Origin: Ophioderma brevispina
Lineage: Eukaryota > Echinodermata > Ophiuroidea > Amphilepidida > Ophiodermatidae
Reading direction: 5' to 3'
NCBI GenBank assembly: GCA_023653785.1
Contig: JAMKCH010056747.1
Coordinates: forward strand, 1-64,000
Length of the DNA: 64,000 nucleotides
Shown: positions 60,138 through 64,000 of the stretch, piece after piece
Numbering within the stretch: the stretch's first letter is position 1
Layout of the letters: each line of letters begins with the position of its first letter
Program-made: the position numbers and the translations under genes
The notes under the pieces: generated by a model
The model's database searches: none
What the model was told of the DNA's origin: nothing
Seen by the model: only the letters and a program-made list of their open reading frames with translations

Positions 60138-61030
60138 GGACACCCGATGTTCGATACTAGAGTTGGGATTTTGGAGGTTGCCCAGCTCCTGTGGAGCTCT
60201 ATGGAGAAAATCCCTAAATCGGCATTAATATGCCTGATTGATTCCTCTAAAACCGATTGATTCCTCCCAAACCGCTCGATGAATTCCTTCAATTTTTACC
60301 ATACGGCAAGCAGACATCATTTTATGCAATTTTATTCTGCAAACTTTTAGTTCGTAGAAGAAATTTGAAGAAAAATGCATTTGAAAATTCAATTTTCGCG
60401 CCATTTCAAAAATCCCTATACTGCAAGAACGTTATTTATTCAAATTTAGTCTCACTCTCATGTATTTGGGGTCCTACAACGCCTATCGACTCCACGAGGT
60501 GCATTGTGTCACCTGGTATAGCATTCACGGCCTTTAGATTTCAAGTTTATGCAGTAGAGCATATTTCAAAATCCTAGATATCTTGATGAGATGTCCTTGC
60601 ACTGAAAACAATGCAAGAAATTCTTTCAAAGGTTGTATATGTTGTATTCTATTACCTCTACTGCCCATTATTCAAAAGCGCGCTCTTTGATTGGTTAGTT
60701 TACTGCCCATTATTCTGCAATAATGGGTCGCGATTACGCCCTATTGCATGATGCAAAGCTCTCATTCTTTTCGGCGTGTGTCACCACCACTATAGGCGCA
60801 CACGCGATCTTGCATAAATATGAACTTCTTGCCCTTTATTTCATAAGTATTGCATTTTAGTTTTTACTCTAGGCCCTGCCTTGAACCTTGATGAATGGAC
60901 AGCAGTTAACCAATTGGAGCACTCCTATCAAAGATCATGACTCGGGGCGTGCTAAAAATAGCTGGCTATTCGCCGAATCGGCGATCGACCTGAAACAAAA
61001 TTCACCAGACTTGTGGTGGTGAATATTCGC

Positions 61031-61742
61031 AGTATACACGGCCGGATTCTTACTCACGTGGTAGCCTATACGGCAGCTACACCATGTCTACCGCGGCAGC
61101 TACTGCACAGTACACACTGGGCTAATTGCGAGGCGGTAACTGCAAGATAGGGCTTACAAAGTACACAGTTATTAGGTATACAGTAATGTGGCTACTCTGC
61201 TTTACCTACCCCAATGGCTACCCTGTAGTTGCCCATAAGGTGGAGAGAAGGTGGATGTTGAGTGACATTACCGGATAGACACAACACATCTTACCACGTA
61301 AGCTACCACCACCCCGCGGTTTACCACGCGCCCATTTTGAGAGTGATAAAATTCATAAATGAGGGCGATAATTACACTTGGCTCCTTAATAGCGTTTTTT
61401 GAAACGTTTTTTAGAAAATCTTACGAAATTCAATCGGGCATGATCAAAACCCCCATATTTCCGCACTTGTAATAAAAAATGGCCAAATATATGCCAAAAG
61501 TATCTAAAAAACCAAATTGGCCATGAGACTACCATACCGCGCGCGCTGAGAGCCGGTGTCAACCACGCTACTCCACGACGGTGCAGACAGATCCGTGTGT
61601 GTCACTATCCGTCTATGCGTCAAAAATCACACGGAATCCTGGCCGGCGAGTGTACTTCTAGTGGGTAGGTATTCTAGGTAATCCATGTCTACTCGGTGTA
61701 GCTATGTGGTATTACCTACCATGAATTAAATTGGCCGTGTAT
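61031..61742. mobile_element. TIR element rich in GGTAG/CTACC words
   Basis: Ends GTATACACGGCC and, in complement, ACATACACGGCC. The interior repeats CTACC/GGTAG and GGCAGCTAC many times on both strands, as expected of multiple transposase-binding words in subterminal regions. No ORF; superfamily unknown. Confidence 0.5.
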
Positions 61743-61864
61743 GTTCTCAAGACACCCACCCACCAAGTCTTCGGGACGAGACTAATAAGATAAGCATTCT
61801 TACAGTGTATAAACATTAAACAGTTTGTTTTTTTTTTTAAATGAGGTGGCCCGTGATCCCTTAA

Positions 61865-62224
61865 AGTGACAGAGGGGATTTTTTTTAGAACAAATTTCTC
61901 TCAAATTTCACTGGATCAATGTAGACCACCTACCGAGAACGTTTCGAAGGTTATATTGGACAAACAGGTGCAAAGAAAACCGCAACCTTGTTTTGAACTT
62001 GCAATTGCCTGCTATCGTAATCGTTCCCCATAGAAATCCATGCTTGACTTTCTGTCGTGCCGACACGAAAGTCCTAATCATCATCTTATTACATAAGACG
62101 CATATTTCCGCGTATTCCTTCAGGTTGTGATCTAATACATTGGTAGCATCCAAAATATGTAAAAAACCGGGGGTTCGAGAAAAATTGGGGGCCGCTTTTT
62201 CCTGGAAATCTCCTAAGTCTCACT
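61865..62224. mobile_element. TTAA miniature element family B, complete copy, 360 bp
   Basis: TTAA 61861-61864; left end AGTGACAGAGGGGATTTT; right end (complement) AGTGAGACTTAGGAGATTT. Inverted relative to the 16.5-kb copy. Its right TTAA (62225-62228) is also the left TTAA of the next element. Confidence 0.82.
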
Positions 62225-62228
62225 TTAA

Positions 62229-62580
62229 AGGTGCAACGAGAGATTTCACATATCAGGTGTTCCTCAAAAAAGTTGATGATGGAAAGTACTGATTTTTGCC
62301 CTGATGTAAGTGCTTTCCAATTCAAAAATAGCCCCATCTGAAAGGATTAAGCGAGAAATGTTCTTGATACAAAAATTGTGAAATTTGTAATTTCGTATAG
62401 GAGCAGAATACGAAACCTCAGTGTTTTACATTGAAATATAAGCAAATAAAAATCGCGTTTTTATCACTTTAAGACATTTTTGTGGCGAAACACAAGGTAA
62501 GAAATATATGAGTGTCTAATCTATAAGAAATTATTATTACAACACATTATTTGGGTGCCTCAAAATCTCTCGTTGCACCT
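62229..62580. mobile_element. TTAA miniature element family A, complete copy, 352 bp
   Basis: TTAA 62225-62228 and 62581-62584; ends AGGTGCAACGAGAGATTT and, in complement, AGGTGCAACGAGAGATTT, identical over 18 bases. The interior has CCTATACGAAAT (in complement) as at 15 kb. It abuts a family B element with a single TTAA between them. Confidence 0.87.
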
Positions 62581-62930
62581 TTAACTGAAGGCACAATTTA
62601 GTCCCAAAGTGAACCAAAAAGGTTCACTAAAAATAAATTTAGTGTCCAACAAAATGGTACAGCTAATTCATTCTAAATTTGGACATCAAATTGAACTACA
62701 GGCCTACTGCTATTGCAGTATACACACACTTTAGAAAAAAAAACATGTTAGACATCACGTAAGTTGTTTTTAGGTTACTGTATTTTGTTTATTTCTTTTC
62801 ACAATAAACACTGACTGTAACAATACGTACTCATACAACAGCTGTCTAGACAAAAAAAAAAAATTCGGAAAAAAATCATTTTAATCAAAAAGTTTCTTGG
62901 AACACTTGTATCACCTGCTTTAGCATTCAC

Positions 62931-63216
62931 CAGAGGGTGTATTGAGTCAATCCCACAATGCACCAGTTTTGGGAAATTTCACCTCAATAGGGTCATGTGA
63001 TCCCACAAAAATCCTATTCTTAACACATAAAAAGCCTGACTTTTACGCTCATTTTAGCCTACAAAGCGTTAGTACTTAGGCAATCTTTCTCATGATCATG
63101 AAATGTCTTGTGGTTCTTTTGGAACATGTTTTATCCATAAGTACTGATGTGTGTTTTGTACAGTTCAGTATAGGCACATTTCAAAGCATTATGGGATTGA
63201 TTCAAAACACCCTCTG
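62931..63216. mobile_element. 286-bp element with perfect 9-bp target duplication
   Basis: AGCATTCAC is duplicated at 62922-62930 and 63217-63225. Inverted ends are CAGAGGGTGTATTGAGTCAA and, in complement, CAGAGGGTGTTTTGAATCAA. The related locus near 60.52 kb keeps a single AGCATTCAC followed by the same flank (CTTTAGATTTCAAGTTTATG), so it is an empty paralogous site. The CAG-type end and 8-9 bp duplication suggest hAT- or Mutator-like origin. The interior shares a block with 35.23 kb in complement. Confidence 0.85.
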
Positions 63217-63228
63217 AGCATTCACTTA

Positions 63229-63408
63229 ATGAGTTACAACTTTTAGATTTAGATTTCAGGTTTATGCAGGTGCAGATGCATAAGAGACATGCCTAACTTT
63301 CCAAGCAAGATGCATGCATCCTGACACCTTGAAGATGTGGAAAGTTAGGCATTGTCTCTTATGCATCTGCACCTGCATAAACCTGAAATCTAAAGGTCGT
63401 AAATGAAA
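63229..63408. repeat. Long near-perfect hairpin
   Basis: Arms 63248-63302 and 63339-63394 are complementary over about 55 bp with a single one-base difference, around a 36-bp loop. Weaker complementarity extends to 63229 and 63408. The left arm continues the repeat whose empty-site copy is near 60.53 kb, so the right arm is an inverted duplication of it. Confidence 0.85.
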
Positions 63409-64000
63409 TTGATTACTTTTCCAAATCTCACTTACTCCATTCTAACATGTTTGGAGAAAATTAGTTTAGGACTGCCAGGGGGTGAAGGCCAAGCAGGTTT
63501 TGACATAAATAGTCATATCTCTCAAGCTGGCAACAGGAACTATGTGGGTTTGGTTTGGGAAAAACCTAAGAGTTAATGTGTTAATATTCACAATTAATGA
63601 GAATGCAATGGTCTTTGTTTGATTTTTGCCAAATTCTCCCAACAGGTCAGAATGGACTGGAAAAAAGTTCAATTGGATAGATGAGTTATGTGATCACGGA
63701 AGACATAAGACAATGGTTCATTGGGTAAAATGAGTAATATAATTAAGTCGTTGACATAATCTGCCGGGAACAAGATTCAGAGGAGTTTCCCTGTGGTGTC
63801 CATATGGTTTTTCATACACAATTTACATTCAGAAAGTTTATCACTAAGTATCGACCCTATTAATGGTGGACGGATATGATCCCTACCCGAGATTCAAATT
63901 ATTCAAGTTTCATTAAAATCCATCAAATCAAGTGCAACAAATGGCCTAAAATTGAAACCCTAGGGTGAATGCAGGATCGCGTCATGATGCCACCCTTGAA

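Overview
The window looks like repeat-dense, AT-rich intergenic DNA from an animal genome, probably a marine invertebrate deuterostome such as an echinoderm. The case rests on tRNA-headed SINEs with the AAAGCGCTTTGA / GGCGCTACATAAATG tail, a DIRS-type tyrosine-recombinase retrotransposon, CR1/L2-type LINE remnants, ATGGCGGCCATTTTG palindromes and many TTAA-flanked miniature elements. No bacterial operon structure, rRNA or CRISPR array is visible. The taxonomic guess is an inference.

Only one convincing protein-coding gene is present: an intact single-exon C2H2 zinc-finger protein of 533 residues on the minus strand (25140-26741). Its upstream flank carries a small inverted-repeat element with four exact TGACCTTTGACC motifs (ideal DR1 nuclear-receptor sites) 127-313 bp before the ATG. 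A TTAA-type miniature element lies 88 bp beyond its stop codon.

Nearly everything else recognisable is mobile or tandem DNA. 8.2-14.8 kb holds a decayed DIRS-like retrotransposon on the minus strand (inverted ends, RNase H and tyrosine-recombinase remnants). A 1-kb terminal-inverted-repeat element is inserted in its recombinase, and about 1.95 kb of it is tandemly duplicated. 15.0-17.5 kb is a cluster of TTAA-flanked miniature elements of three families. Further copies, and four more families, lie at 7.8, 20.5, 24.7, 33.6, 35.4, 46.6, 54.7, 61.9 and 62.2 kb. 18.1-24.5 kb contains a SINE and long-inverted-repeat elements. 28.2-32.8 kb is a long inverted-repeat unit enclosing a CR1/L2-like LINE remnant. 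35.2-38.6 kb and 42.7-43.8 kb are diverged copies of one repeat; the first has two later insertions, and the second supplies the empty sites that define their target duplications. 36.7-37.6 kb is a G-poor C-rich minisatellite, 40.0-40.6 kb a hairpin-forming satellite and 41.8-42.5 kb a satellite of about 155 bp. A second LINE remnant lies at 49 kb, and a 286-bp element with a perfect 9-bp target duplication at 62.9 kb.

The recurring theme is the large number of distinct short elements with TTAA target duplications and ends reading TTAAAG or close to it (T2/Kolobok-like). In-window paralogous copies let several insertions be read directly against their empty sites.
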